DNA of 64,000 bases from positions 27,851-91,850 of the forward strand of contig CAMATZ010000018.1 of NCBI GenBank assembly GCA_945861275.1. Direction: 5' to 3'. The DNA comes from Bordetella parapertussis (GTDB lineage: Bacteria > Pseudomonadota > Gammaproteobacteria > Burkholderiales > SG8-41). The notes under the pieces were generated by a model. It did not search any database, was not told the origin of the DNA, and saw nothing but the letters and a program-made list of their open reading frames with translations. Numbering within the stretch: position 1 is the first letter of the stretch; every line of letters starts with the position of its first letter. The translations under genes and the position numbers were made by a program. Of the stretch, positions 42,760 to 51,955 are shown piece by piece.

Positions 42760-43419
42760 TTATTTGCTCGCTATCGGTTTGATCATGATGTGCCTGGCGT
42801 AGCCCTGTGCATCCACCTTCGCCTGCTGTGTCTGGATGTCGAGAATACTTACCGGCTCTGCACGGTAAATCTCCGGATTGTCCACGTGCGCGTTGTAGGC
42901 GCCCGAGGCAACCCCGGGAAAACCGACCAGCTTCCAGCCCACCTTGTCACGGTTGCCGCCGTACATCGGGTCGGCGAAAAAGCCTTCCTCGGTATTGCGC
43001 CAGAGAATGTCGAAAAAGAGCTTGCTCGACAGCGAGGGCAGCGCAACCTTTCCTTGCTCAAGCGCCTGCAATACTTCGTCCTGCTGCGCCGCCGTCAGAA
43101 ACTCGAAGTTCTTGCCGTACTGCCTGGTGCAATACTGGTTTGTCTCAAGAATGCCGACGTGATAAATCTCCACTGGTGTAAGCCGTGACTGGAATCCCTG
43201 CTGCGGCGTGCCTTCGAGCCACGGGCCGGAGCGGTAATTGCGCCCGTGCGTGCCCCACACGCTGCGCAACTGCTGATCGATGTAGTAGGTGACATCGGCG
43301 TCTTTAGCGCCTGGCCCCAGCTCGTCGGTCGGGATCAGGCGCTCGACGGCCGCGTCAAGAAAGCGAACTTCCGGCTGTGTCAGACAACTGTATGCGTGCG
43401 GAACTGCGGACTCTCCCAT
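42760..43419 (-). CDS. gluconate 2-dehydrogenase subunit 3 (gamma) family protein
   Basis: The 219-residue product matches the small subunit of GMC dehydrogenases: FLDAAVERLIPTDELGPGAKDADV, YIDQQLRSVWG, and FFDILWRNTEEGFFADPMYGGNRD with VGWKLVGFPG. This subunit normally carries a Tat signal that exports the complex. Here the N-terminus (MGESAVPHAYSCLTQPEV) has no twin arginines or hydrophobic stretch, so the complex may be cytoplasmic. It is the first gene of the leftward cluster. Confidence 0.9.
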   Translation of the reverse strand: MGESAVPHAYSCLTQPEVRFLDAAVERLIPTDELGPGAKDADVTYYIDQQLRSVWGTHGRNYRSGPWLEGTPQQGFQSRLTPVEIYHVGILETNQYCTRQYGKNFEFLTAAQQDEVLQALEQGKVALPSLSSKLFFDILWRNTEEGFFADPMYGGNRDKVGWKLVGFPGVASGAYNAHVDNPEIYRAEPVSILDIQTQQAKVDAQGYARHIMIKPIASK

Positions 43420-43494
43420 CTTGGTATCTCCCAGAATATGGACATTAGCGGCAGGCGACGACGACGTGCTCGACGCCTGATCCGCAGTTTTTGA

Positions 43495-43500
43495 ATTATA
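43495..43500 (-). promoter_or_regulatory. consensus -10 box upstream of the 43419-31577 cluster
   Basis: The minus strand reads TATAAT here, giving a start about 70 bp before the subunit-3 ATG. No good -35 hexamer is found at 16-18 bp (CGCCAT), so an activator may be needed. Confidence 0.4.
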
Positions 43501-43610
43501 CCGGCCAACACCGATTCATGGCGCGTGCGTTGTGGATAGAGGCCATGCGGGGCTTATTGTCCACGGTACGGGTCTACAGGTTTATTGCAGCTTGCAGGCT
43601 GATTTTAAAA

Positions 43611-44612
43611 TCAATCAACCTTGATCCTTGCTTCGGCAATTACTTTCGCGTATTTCGCGTGCTCTGCTTTCATGAATACGCCGAACGTTTCGGCGCTGCT
43701 GTAGTGCGCATCGCCGCCTTGCGCTGCGAGGCGTTCCTTGACGTCGGCTAACGCGAGCACGCGCTGCAGATCGGCATTTATTTTTGCAATCACCGCAGCG
43801 GGGGTGCCCGCCGGCGCGAGGATGCCGAACCATTGTGACGAATCAAATCCTTTGACGCCCGCTTCGGCCAGCGTGGGAATGTCGGGCAGCGTCGCTGTGC
43901 GCTGCGCAGTTGTGACGACGATGCCGCGCAGCCGGCCTGATTTAAGATGTGGCGTCAAGGGCGCCACGCCGAGGATGCCTGAGGGAATTTGACCGCCGAC
44001 CAGATCGGTGGTCGCGGGCGCCGCGCCTTTGTAGGGCACGTGCAACAGGTCGATACCCGCGTTGCGCTTTAACCATTCGCCGGTGAGATGCTGCGTGCTG
44101 CCGGTGCCGCTGGAGGCATAACCGATGCCGCCCGGTGTGCGTTTGGAAAGTGCCGCGAATTCCTTCCATGTGCGCACCGGCATGGACGCATGCACAGTGA
44201 TGAGATTGGCATACATCGCGGTCAGCGAAATCGGCGCCAAATCGCGAAACGGGTCGTACGGTATTTTGGGATACAGCGCCGCGTTGAGCGAAACTTCCGC
44301 CGGCGAGCACGACAGCAGCGTGTAGCCGTCTTTGGGCGAACGCACGACCAGCTCGGCGCCGATCATGCCGCTCGCGCCGGGGCGATTTTCAACCACAACC
44401 TGCTGCGCCCATGCTTCGGCGAGTTTTTGCGCCACCACGCGCGTGGTGAAATCAAGCCCGCCGCCGGCAGGAAACGCCACGATGATGCGTACCGGCTTGG
44501 CTGGGAAAGCTGGTGCTGAACTGGTCGAGGCGGTTTGCGCGCTTGCCGGAACCGCCGCCAGTATTGTTGTGAGCATCACGCAAAAATTCAATAAGTATTT
44601 GTTTTTAAACAT
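43611..44612 (-). CDS. Bug-family solute-binding protein
   Basis: The 333-residue product has a signal peptide ending at ASAQ, then linker TASTSSAPAFPAKPVRIIVAF with PAGGGLD. VENRPGASGMIGAELV and VPYKGAAPATTDLVGGQIP follow. The linker codons carry a degenerate copy of the CTTCGACA...CTCAG repeat seen in other Bug linkers (44509-44530). AGGAGAAAA precedes the ATG. It is last in the run after the ComA-like gene. Confidence 0.93.
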   Translation of the reverse strand: MFKNKYLLNFCVMLTTILAAVPASAQTASTSSAPAFPAKPVRIIVAFPAGGGLDFTTRVVAQKLAEAWAQQVVVENRPGASGMIGAELVVRSPKDGYTLLSCSPAEVSLNAALYPKIPYDPFRDLAPISLTAMYANLITVHASMPVRTWKEFAALSKRTPGGIGYASSGTGSTQHLTGEWLKRNAGIDLLHVPYKGAAPATTDLVGGQIPSGILGVAPLTPHLKSGRLRGIVVTTAQRTATLPDIPTLAEAGVKGFDSSQWFGILAPAGTPAAVIAKINADLQRVLALADVKERLAAQGGDAHYSSAETFGVFMKAEHAKYAKVIAEARIKVD

Positions 44613-44656
44613 TAAAATTTTCTCCTGTCCTCTGTGTTCATCTGTGTAATCTGTGG

Positions 44657-45469
44657 CTAATTTGTTCTTGCTCTTGCTCTTGGCCCCACTACACCCAGCC
44701 CCACGCGCAGCGCCTCAGTCTCGATGATGTCCTGCGGCAGCACGTTGGCGATGTTCACGTCAGGGCCGAATTCCGCGACCAGAAATTTCTTCATATCCTC
44801 CACCGCTGACAGCGTGACGTTGCTGATCCACGGGCCGGGCAGTTCAATCAGCACTTTGTCCATGTCGAGTGCGCGGCGAATGCCATTGATGAGTTTCATT
44901 TTGGGTTTGCCATTGGCGATCAGTTCGGCGGCTTCGACCAGCACCAGCTCCGCACCCGCCTTGAAGCAGATTCCGGCTTGATGCACCAGCAGGGCGGCGT
45001 CGTTTTTCATATCCTTCGAGCCCACTTCGCCGAACACCGCCAATCCGCTGTCCACCGCGAGGCGAATCTGATCAAAGCGTTCCGTGTCGCTGAGCGGTAC
45101 GCAGTTGTCGGAGATTTCAATGACCTCGAAACCGACACGCTTGGCCTCCTGCATGAAAGCCGGCAGTTTGTGCGCGCCGTAGGTCGCAAACACATACTCC
45201 TGAAACTGCCCGCCGATGAACGCACGGATACGGTTGCGTTTGTACATCGCGAGTTTGCGCCGCAGATAGGCGAGATCGTAGAGCCGCGAAGTGCCGACTG
45301 CGATTTTGGCAAGATCGATGTACGGGCCTGCAAGCTCGATGGTGTCGGTCGCGTAGCGCAGCGGCAGGCCGAAATCGGCCATCATCGTCAGGCCCGTGCG
45401 CCGCGGTTTTTTTTGCGACCGCCCGCGCGGCAGCTCAACAAATCCAAAGGGAATATTTTTTGTCGCCAT
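44657..45469 (-). CDS. ComA-like (phosphosulfolactate synthase family) protein
   Basis: The 270-residue TIM-barrel product has the family segments GLTMMADFG, YIDLAKIAVGTSRLY, RAFIGGQFQEYVFATYG, FEVIEISDNCVPL and GEVGSKD. Archaeal ComA adds sulfite to phosphoenolpyruvate in coenzyme M synthesis; bacterial homologues also occur with unclear roles. The start at 45469 has GGGGATGAAC in front, but an ATG at 45475 and a TTG at 45481 are also in frame. It follows the sulfatase gene closely, which makes sulfur-compound metabolism an attractive inference. Confidence 0.87.
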   Translation of the reverse strand: MATKNIPFGFVELPRGRSQKKPRRTGLTMMADFGLPLRYATDTIELAGPYIDLAKIAVGTSRLYDLAYLRRKLAMYKRNRIRAFIGGQFQEYVFATYGAHKLPAFMQEAKRVGFEVIEISDNCVPLSDTERFDQIRLAVDSGLAVFGEVGSKDMKNDAALLVHQAGICFKAGAELVLVEAAELIANGKPKMKLINGIRRALDMDKVLIELPGPWISNVTLSAVEDMKKFLVAEFGPDVNIANVLPQDIIETEALRVGLGVVGPRARARTN

Positions 45470-45481
45470 GTTCATCCCCAA

Positions 45482-46939
45482 TTATCCCAGCACGACCGGA
45501 TATCCCGGCGGCGGCGAGAATCCCAGGTCGCCGCGCTTGATCACAGCCTCACGCCCGCCGTTCAGTGCCAGCAATTCAGACTGGCGTTTCTTGGCACGCG
45601 CATCCACTTCGGCCGGATCGCAAATCGCATACAAGCGCGCGCGGCACTCGGACAACACTTTCGCATAAGCCGCGTCCTGCGCCAGGTCCTGCAATTCTTC
45701 CGGGTCAGTCTGCAAATCAAATAATTGTGGCGCGTAGGCGGCATAGTGTACGTATTTGTATGCGCCATGGCGAATCATGAATGCACCCGTGGTCGAGCCC
45801 ATGCCGTGGTATTCGGACAATACATTTCTGTCTGGCACCTGTCCTGCCGCCAATGCAAACAGCGAATGGCCGGGATGATGATCGTACATCGACGAATGAT
45901 GCTCGCCCGTGCATTCCATGATAAACGGATAGGTATCGACATGACTGGCGGGCGTCGCAATCTTGCGCTCCGCCGGGATGCCGGGCCCGGCGATAATCAG
46001 CGGCACGCCGGCGACTTCCTCGTACATCGTTGATTTTCCCCACAGCCCACGCGCGCCGAGATTGTCGCCGTGATCGGAAGTGTAGAGCACACGCGTAGTG
46101 GTGCTAAGACTGGTGTCGTCGAGCACGCTTAACACCTTGCCAACATTGTCGTCGACAAAACTCACCAGGCCGTAATAGGCACGGATGGCTTTGGAGAGTT
46201 TTTCCGGATCGAAATACTTGTCGTAGCTGAAGCTCTCCGCATAGTCGCGCAAGTACGGATGCCGCGGCCGTTCGTGCGGCGCGTATTGCTTGGGCAGTTG
46301 CACGCATTCGGGCGCATACCGATAATAAAATTCAGCAGGCGCCACCAGCGGAAAATGCGGGCACACCAACGACACGAACAGCACCCACGGCTTGCCAATG
46401 TGTTTGGGCGCTTCTTCGCGCAGCCAGATTTGCGCGCGCGTGCAAATGTCGCGGTCATAAGCCGTATACGAGGTCTCGCCCGGCCCGGCCAGTTTGGCGA
46501 TCTTCCATGACAGCGCGCGCTCGGGTAAATCGGTGCGCACCAGGCCCATCAGATCACCCTTGCCCTCGATAATCTGCATGGCGATCTGCACTTCATTAAA
46601 GCCGTAGTCGTCGCCTGGGTGTCCGCGAAAATGCAGCTTGCCGATGGACGCCGTGTAATGCCCCGCGTCGCGCAGCCGGTGATGCCAGCTGGGTATCGCG
46701 CCTTCGTAAGCGTCAGCATTATCCCAATAGCCGATTTGATGCACATACTTGCCCACCGCGAAGGCCGCGCGCGCCGGCACGCAAACCGGACTGGTGGTGT
46801 ACGCCGACGTAAACATCGTGCCGCGCGCCGCGAGCGCATCCAGATGCGGTGTCTTGACCACAGGATGTCCGCTCGCCCCCATGATTTTGGGGTTGTGCTC
46901 ATCCGACATGATAATGACAAGATTGGTGGGTTTGTGCAT
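45482..46939 (-). CDS. Cys-type sulfatase / alkaline-phosphatase-superfamily hydrolase
   Basis: The 485-residue product has the N-terminal metal site VIIMSDEHNP. The formylglycine motif is PVCVPARAAF (C53-x-P55-x-R57, the residue oxidised to formylglycine), and LYTSDHGDNLG is the second metal site. No signal peptide is seen, so it is cytoplasmic, like choline sulfatase or phosphonate monoester hydrolase. It is followed by the ComA-like gene, with the stop of one 12 bp from the ATG of the next. The maturase is not evident in the window. Confidence 0.92.
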   Translation of the reverse strand: MHKPTNLVIIMSDEHNPKIMGASGHPVVKTPHLDALAARGTMFTSAYTTSPVCVPARAAFAVGKYVHQIGYWDNADAYEGAIPSWHHRLRDAGHYTASIGKLHFRGHPGDDYGFNEVQIAMQIIEGKGDLMGLVRTDLPERALSWKIAKLAGPGETSYTAYDRDICTRAQIWLREEAPKHIGKPWVLFVSLVCPHFPLVAPAEFYYRYAPECVQLPKQYAPHERPRHPYLRDYAESFSYDKYFDPEKLSKAIRAYYGLVSFVDDNVGKVLSVLDDTSLSTTTRVLYTSDHGDNLGARGLWGKSTMYEEVAGVPLIIAGPGIPAERKIATPASHVDTYPFIMECTGEHHSSMYDHHPGHSLFALAAGQVPDRNVLSEYHGMGSTTGAFMIRHGAYKYVHYAAYAPQLFDLQTDPEELQDLAQDAAYAKVLSECRARLYAICDPAEVDARAKKRQSELLALNGGREAVIKRGDLGFSPPPGYPVVLG

Positions 46940-46980
46940 GGTGATTTCAGTTGATCAGGGCGTTTCGTAACCAGGCTGAA

Positions 46981-47019
46981 GGGGTCAGGCGCTTCATTAT
47001 CGTGCGATTACGCCTGCCC
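46981..47019. repeat. REP-like hairpin with GGGGTCAG edge
   Basis: GGGGTCAGGCG (46981-46991) and CGCCTGCCC (47011-47019) are imperfect inverted arms around about 19 bp. The edge resembles that at 29084-29110. It fills most of the gap between the Bug and sulfatase genes. Confidence 0.4.
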
Positions 47020-47039
47020 TGTCACCGCCTTCCAGCGCG

Positions 47040-48047
47040 CTACTGCTGTGCGATGCCGGCGTCCTTGATGACGCGTGCCCAGCGCACGGTCTCCGCACGG
47101 ATGAATTGCGCGAATTCCTCGCGGCTGTTGGGAGCGACTTCGATTATCAAGTCCTTAAATCGCTGCTGGATTTCGGGCATGCGCAACACCGCGGTGAGAT
47201 CGGCATGAACCTTGTCGAGGATAGGCGTGGGTGTGCCCGCCGGCACACATAATCCATACCAGGAATTTACCTCGAAGCCGGGTAGCGCGGTCTCGTGCAG
47301 GGTCGGCACCGCAGGCAACTGCGACAAGCGTATCAGGCTCGTCACCGCGAGCGCTCGCACACGACCGCCCTGAATCGCCGACAGCACCCCCGGCGCCGAT
47401 TGCACGCTTGAAGGAATCTGCCCACCGATGACGTCGGTAAGCGCCTGCGCCGCGCCCTTGTAGGGGACATGCACGACATTGATCTTTGCCGTCAACTTGA
47501 GCAACTCCATCATCACCTGTTGCGAAGTGCCCGCAGCTGACGTGCCGTAGCTCAGTTTGCCGGGGTTGGCCCTGGCATAGGCGATGAACTCCTTCATGGT
47601 GCGTGCGGGCATCGACGGATGCACGACCACGACGTTCGGGGTCTTGCCGATCAGCGAGATGGGGGCGAAGTCGCGCTGGTGGTCATACGGCATCTTCGCA
47701 TAAAGCGACCCGGCGATCGCGCTGGACGCGATATTGCATTGAAACAAGGTGTAGCCATCGGCCGGCGCTTTGGCGGCGATGGCGGCGCCCAAGGTTCCGC
47801 CCGCGCCCGCCCGGTTATCGACTACCACCTGCTGGCCCCATATCTTGCTGAGTCGCTCGGTGATGTAGCGCGCGACAATGTCGGGCGAGCCAGCGGCAGG
47901 AAAGGGCACGAGGTAGCGTACGGGTTTGGCGGGGTAGCCTTGTCCTGAGCCCGTCAAAGGGGTCTGGGCCGAAGATGAAGCTACCCACTGGCAGTGCCAG
48001 GCTAAGGCCGCCAGCACCAACCACAACGCCCGAGGTCGTTTGATCAC
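47040..48047 (-). CDS. Bug-family solute-binding protein
   Basis: The 335-residue product has a signal peptide ending near SSAQ, linker TPLTGSGQGYPAKPVRYLVPF and PAAGSPDIVARY. VDNRAGAGGTLGAAIA and VPYKGAAQALTDVIGGQIP follow. Linker codons 47937-47966 match the TGTCCTGAGC..GTC.AAGGG repeat core, in the opposite orientation to the gene at 56093. It lies between the enolase-superfamily gene (19 bp upstream) and the sulfatase. Confidence 0.93.
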   Translation of the reverse strand: MIKRPRALWLVLAALAWHCQWVASSSAQTPLTGSGQGYPAKPVRYLVPFPAAGSPDIVARYITERLSKIWGQQVVVDNRAGAGGTLGAAIAAKAPADGYTLFQCNIASSAIAGSLYAKMPYDHQRDFAPISLIGKTPNVVVVHPSMPARTMKEFIAYARANPGKLSYGTSAAGTSQQVMMELLKLTAKINVVHVPYKGAAQALTDVIGGQIPSSVQSAPGVLSAIQGGRVRALAVTSLIRLSQLPAVPTLHETALPGFEVNSWYGLCVPAGTPTPILDKVHADLTAVLRMPEIQQRFKDLIIEVAPNSREEFAQFIRAETVRWARVIKDAGIAQQ

Positions 48048-48066
48048 AGGTGTCCCAAGCCTGGCG

Positions 48067-49176
48067 CTAAGTCAGGCGATACTGCTCAAGTTTTTTGTCA
48101 TCGAGGGTAATACCCAGACCGGGCCCCGCAGGCAATGACAGGCGGCCCGAAGAAATATCGAGGCGCGTCGTCGCCACTGTATCTTTCACTTTGAGCGGCC
48201 CCACGCATTCGAGTCCGGGCAGCACATTGCGGGATGAGGCGGCAAGCATGACTTCCGCGATGGTACTGGGATCAAGTCCGAAACCATGGCCGATAACGAC
48301 GGGGATGCCGGCGGCCTCCGCTGTGGCCAGCATGCGCGCTGCGCGAAGAAACCCCCCGGCCTGCTTGATGCCGAACTTGACGAAGTCCGCGGCGTCGGCC
48401 TTGATCGCCGCGACGAGGCTGGCATGATCGCTGATCGATTCGTCGGCCATCACCGGAATTCCGCCTTCGCGGCGAACCCGCGCCAGTCCTGCAAGATCGC
48501 GCAGATGCGCTGGCTGTTCGAACAGTTGCAAGTCAAACTGTTTGACCCTGCGGCAGAGTTGCAGCGAGGTGTCGGCGTCGTACTGCAGGTTGGCGTCGAT
48601 GCGCAGCTTCATCGCGCTGCCCACCGCGGCGCGCACCGCGGCGACGCGGTCGTGATCGGCTTCGACGCCGCTGCCAACTTTAATCTTCGCCGAGCGGAAT
48701 CCCGCTTTGAGCCAGCGCAGCGCTTCTGCCGCCGCTTCCTCGGGCGGAAGCATTCCGATCCAGCCATTAAATTCCACGCTGTCGTTTAGTGCGCCGCCAA
48801 GGTAGGTGTAGATCGGCACACCGTTGATGCGCGACACGAGGTCTACGCACGCCATTTCCACAGCGGCGCCGGCGCCGGGTTGTGTGGGTGCGAGCGCATC
48901 CAGCCGCTCGATCAGGCGGTGAAGATTGGTCGGGTCCATGCCAACAACCGCGGCAGCTATGCGATCACGCAGCACCACCATCAACTCGGCGGCAGTGCCG
49001 GGCGACTTCGCGGCCGCCGATGGTTCGATGCTGCTGATACCCACCGTGCCGTCCGACGCGGTAAGGCGCACCACCACACATTTGGTGGCTTGCTTGGAGA
49101 TGCCAGCGCTGGTGAAGGTGCCGATCAGGGGCATCGCCACGCCAAACACTTCGACGCGTTCTATTTGCAGTTTCAT
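48067..49176 (-). CDS. mandelate racemase/muconate-lactonizing enzyme family (enolase superfamily)
   Basis: The 369-residue product has the enolase-superfamily active site. There is a KxK in SAKIKVGSG, the first Asp in RIDANLQYD, Glu in LFEQPAHL, and Asp-Glu in VMADESISD. A Lys follows in VKFGIKQAGG. This arrangement (Lys at both ends of the barrel) fits the muconate-cycloisomerase/dipeptide-epimerase subgroup. The N-terminal capping domain is complete. It would isomerise or cycloisomerise an acid brought in by the Bug protein encoded next to it. Confidence 0.9.
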   Translation of the reverse strand: MKLQIERVEVFGVAMPLIGTFTSAGISKQATKCVVVRLTASDGTVGISSIEPSAAAKSPGTAAELMVVLRDRIAAAVVGMDPTNLHRLIERLDALAPTQPGAGAAVEMACVDLVSRINGVPIYTYLGGALNDSVEFNGWIGMLPPEEAAAEALRWLKAGFRSAKIKVGSGVEADHDRVAAVRAAVGSAMKLRIDANLQYDADTSLQLCRRVKQFDLQLFEQPAHLRDLAGLARVRREGGIPVMADESISDHASLVAAIKADAADFVKFGIKQAGGFLRAARMLATAEAAGIPVVIGHGFGLDPSTIAEVMLAASSRNVLPGLECVGPLKVKDTVATTRLDISSGRLSLPAGPGLGITLDDKKLEQYRLT

Positions 49177-49303
49177 TGAAAGGCTCCACGATTGTCCATA
49201 GTCTGCGGGTGTTTTGCTTTATTTTATACGGATATTGGCCGTGTGCTGATTTCAGGCCAATGCTTGCGATGCTACACTCTCTGTTTCAAGCCCCGATAGG
49301 AAT

Positions 49304-50497
49304 ATGCCGATGACAACCCGTCCGCTGCCACTCAACGGTTTCAAAGTGCTCGACCTGACCGCGCACCGCGCGGGACCGACGGCGGTGCGCCAGCTCGCCG
49401 ACTGGGGCGCCGACGTGATCAAGATTGAAGAGCCCGGAGGCCCTGATGTCGACGCGACGGGTAGCCGGCGCAACGGACCGGACTTTCAAAACCTGCACCG
49501 CAACAAGCGCAGCCTGACGCTCAACCTGAAGTCGCCGGAAGGCAAAAAGATCTTCTTTGAAATGGCGAAGACCGCCGATGTCGTGGTGGAAAACTTCCGC
49601 TCCACCGTCAAGCACCGGCTCGGCGTCGATTACGAGTCGGTGAAGAAGATCAACCCGCGCATCGTCTACGGCAGCATCTCCGGCTTCGGCCAGGACGGGC
49701 CGTACGAGGGCCGGCCGGGCGTCGACCAGATCGCGCAGGGCATGGGCGGGCTGATGTCGATCACAGGCCATGCCGGTGGCGGCCCGGTGCGAGTCGGCAT
49801 TGCCATCAACGACACCTCGGCCGGCATCCTGCTCGCCAACGGCATCGTGCTCGCCCTGCTCGACCGCAGCCGTACCGGCGAAGGCCAATGGGTATCGACC
49901 TCGTTGATCGAGGCGCAGATTTTCATGCTCGATTTCCAGGCGGCGCGCTACCTCATAAAGGGCGAAGTCGCCGGGCAGGAGGGCAATAATCATCCGACCG
50001 GCACCGGCACCGGCATGTTCCAGACCGCCGACGGCTATATCAACATCGCGGCTGCGGGCGACAAGGTATGGGTGCGCTTTTGCCAGGCGGCAGGCATGGC
50101 CGACACACTGACCCACCCCGATTACGCCACTGCCGCGGCGCGCTCGACGAACCGCAAGGCGCTCAACGCGATTATGGTCGACGTCGTCCGCAAGCAACCC
50201 ACGGCCCACTGGGTCGAGGCCATGGACAAGGCCGGGGTGCCGTGCGGCCCGATCAACACCATCGACAAGGTGTTCGCCGATCCGCAGGTGCAGCATCTGG
50301 GCATCGCGAAGCCGGTTGACCACCCGAAATACGGGCCGCAAAAAGTTGTCGGCCAGCCGATCCACATGAGCAGCTACCCGCAGCCGGATAAGCTTCAGCA
50401 CACGCCTGAGTCCGGCGAGCACACCGCGGAAGTGCTCAAGAGCCTCGGCTACGATACTGCGGCGATCGCCGCACTGCGTGCCAAGGGCGCGGTGTAG
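49304..50497 (+). CDS. CaiB/BaiF (family III) CoA-transferase
   Basis: The 397-residue product has FKVLDLTAHRAGPTAVRQLADWGADVIKIEEPGG, then VYGSISGFGQDGPYEGRPGVDQIAQGMGG with the catalytic Asp. AGGAAT precedes the ATG. It leads a rightward group with a 2-hydroxyacid dehydrogenase (69 bp downstream) and a VOC protein. The acid substrate is unknown. Confidence 0.93.
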   Translation: MPMTTRPLPLNGFKVLDLTAHRAGPTAVRQLADWGADVIKIEEPGGPDVDATGSRRNGPDFQNLHRNKRSLTLNLKSPEGKKIFFEMAKTADVVVENFRSTVKHRLGVDYESVKKINPRIVYGSISGFGQDGPYEGRPGVDQIAQGMGGLMSITGHAGGGPVRVGIAINDTSAGILLANGIVLALLDRSRTGEGQWVSTSLIEAQIFMLDFQAARYLIKGEVAGQEGNNHPTGTGTGMFQTADGYINIAAAGDKVWVRFCQAAGMADTLTHPDYATAAARSTNRKALNAIMVDVVRKQPTAHWVEAMDKAGVPCGPINTIDKVFADPQVQHLGIAKPVDHPKYGPQKVVGQPIHMSSYPQPDKLQHTPESGEHTAEVLKSLGYDTAAIAALRAKGAV

Positions 50498-50566
50498 GGT
50501 GGCACGGCTGCGACGCAAACTGCTGTGGAGTTGAGACTCAAAATTACCATCCCCAAGGAGCTGTAG

Positions 50567-51520
50567 ATGAGCAAGACCGTGTGCGTTGTCTGGATGAACG
50601 ATGCGAAGGTCTATGAACAGGCGCTCGCGCGCGCGGGCCTCGCTGACAAGTTTGAGGTGCACGGCCTCGCGCCCGATCAGCCGGTCCCCGATGATCTTGC
50701 AGCGCGCACCGAGGTGCTCCTCGGATGGCGCCCGGCAAGTTTCCTCAAACGCATGCCGCGGCTGCGCTGGGTGCAGGCGGTCACTGCCGGTGTCGATGCC
50801 TGGCTCGCCAGCCCGGACCTCAGGAACGATGTCACGCTGTGCTGCGCGCGCGGCACGCACCGCGTATCGATGCCCGAGAATATTCTCGGCGCCATATTCC
50901 ACCTGACCAAGCCCTACATGCAAATTGCTCTTGACCAGCGCGACAGCCGCTGGACCAAGCGTCTTTCGGTGCCGCTCGCGGGCAAGACGCTGGGCATACT
51001 CGGCCTTGGGGCGATAGGCCAGGAGCTCGCGCGCAAGGCCGCGGCGCTCGAGATGCGCGTGATCGGCACCAAGCGCAGGCCGCAACCGCTGGCGCATATC
51101 GAGAAGGTTTATCCACAGGAGGCGACTGACGAGGTGCTCGGTGCATCGGACTTCGTGCTGCTGCTGCTGCCGTCGACCCGCGACACCGAGAACTTCATCG
51201 ATGCACGCCGGCTGCGGGCGATGAAGCCTACCGCATGGCTGCTCAATTTCGCGCGCGGCGCGCTGATCGTGGATGCAGACCTGATCGCCGCAGTGCGCGC
51301 GAAGACCATCGCCGGTGCGGTGCTCGACGTGTTCCGTGAGGAACCACTACCGGCCACGCATCCGTTCTGGAAGACTGAGGGCATCCGGGTGTTGCCGCAC
51401 TTAGGCGGCGGGCATCCCGAGCGCAGCTTGGCCGTGTCCGAGATCTTCGTCGACAATGCGCGGCGCTTCGTTGCCGGCCAACCGCTCAATGCGGTGGTGG
51501 ACCGGGCGCTCGGGTATTGA
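50567..51520 (+). CDS. D-2-hydroxyacid dehydrogenase
   Basis: The 317-residue product has the NAD motif GKTLGILGLGAIGQELARKA. The catalytic Arg is in NFARGALIVD, Glu in DVFREEPLP and His in VLPHLGGGHPER, the full triad of the phosphoglycerate/glyoxylate reductase family. AAGGAG precedes the ATG. It likely reduces a 2-oxo acid or oxidises a 2-hydroxy acid, which connects it with the alpha-hydroxy-acid oxidases of the region. Confidence 0.92.
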   Translation: MSKTVCVVWMNDAKVYEQALARAGLADKFEVHGLAPDQPVPDDLAARTEVLLGWRPASFLKRMPRLRWVQAVTAGVDAWLASPDLRNDVTLCCARGTHRVSMPENILGAIFHLTKPYMQIALDQRDSRWTKRLSVPLAGKTLGILGLGAIGQELARKAAALEMRVIGTKRRPQPLAHIEKVYPQEATDEVLGASDFVLLLLPSTRDTENFIDARRLRAMKPTAWLLNFARGALIVDADLIAAVRAKTIAGAVLDVFREEPLPATHPFWKTEGIRVLPHLGGGHPERSLAVSEIFVDNARRFVAGQPLNAVVDRALGY

Positions 51521-51545
51521 AGGCGCCCGCAAACAGGAGACAACC

Positions 51546-51947
51546 ATGCGAGCGTATCACTACGATCACGTACATCTGCGCAGCGCCGATCCCGATGCGA
51601 CCGCCTGTTTCTTCGAGACGATGTTCAGCGCTGAGGTCACCCGCAGTATCTACCCGCCCGGCACGCTCTATCCCGGGCAGTTGCGCATCACCATGAGGCT
51701 GGGTGGGCAGACCGTGCTGATCGCACCGCCGCATCCACATGAACCCACTGCGCCAGCACCAGCGTTTCCGTATTACGGGCTGGAGCATATCGGTCTGACG
51801 GTCGATAACGTGGACGACGCGGTGGCGGAATTGCGCGCCAAAGGCGCCGAGATCGCTGTCGGTCCGCTGACCCGCAGCGCCGGCCTGCGTCTGGCCTTCA
51901 TCCGTGGACCCGAAGGCATCATGGTCGAGCTGGTGCAGCAGTCTTAG
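51546..51947 (+). CDS. VOC (glyoxalase/extradiol-dioxygenase fold) protein
   Basis: The 133-residue single-module VOC protein has YDHVHLRSADPDATACFFETMF with a metal His near residue 10, LEHIGLTVDNVDDAVAELRAKG with a second His, and a terminal Glu in GIMVELVQQS. The His/Glu set fits a metal-bound lyase, epimerase or small dioxygenase. AGGAGACAACC precedes the ATG at 51546, after the dehydrogenase stop. It converges on the LigB-type gene. Confidence 0.87.
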   Translation: MRAYHYDHVHLRSADPDATACFFETMFSAEVTRSIYPPGTLYPGQLRITMRLGGQTVLIAPPHPHEPTAPAPAFPYYGLEHIGLTVDNVDDAVAELRAKGAEIAVGPLTRSAGLRLAFIRGPEGIMVELVQQS

Positions 51948-51955
51948 GGGTACTC

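Noticed and set aside
49250..49278. Promoter for the CoA-transferase at 49304
   Set aside because: TACACT at 49273-49278 is acceptable, but the -35 candidate (TTCAGG) is too poor and the resulting leader too short to be sure.
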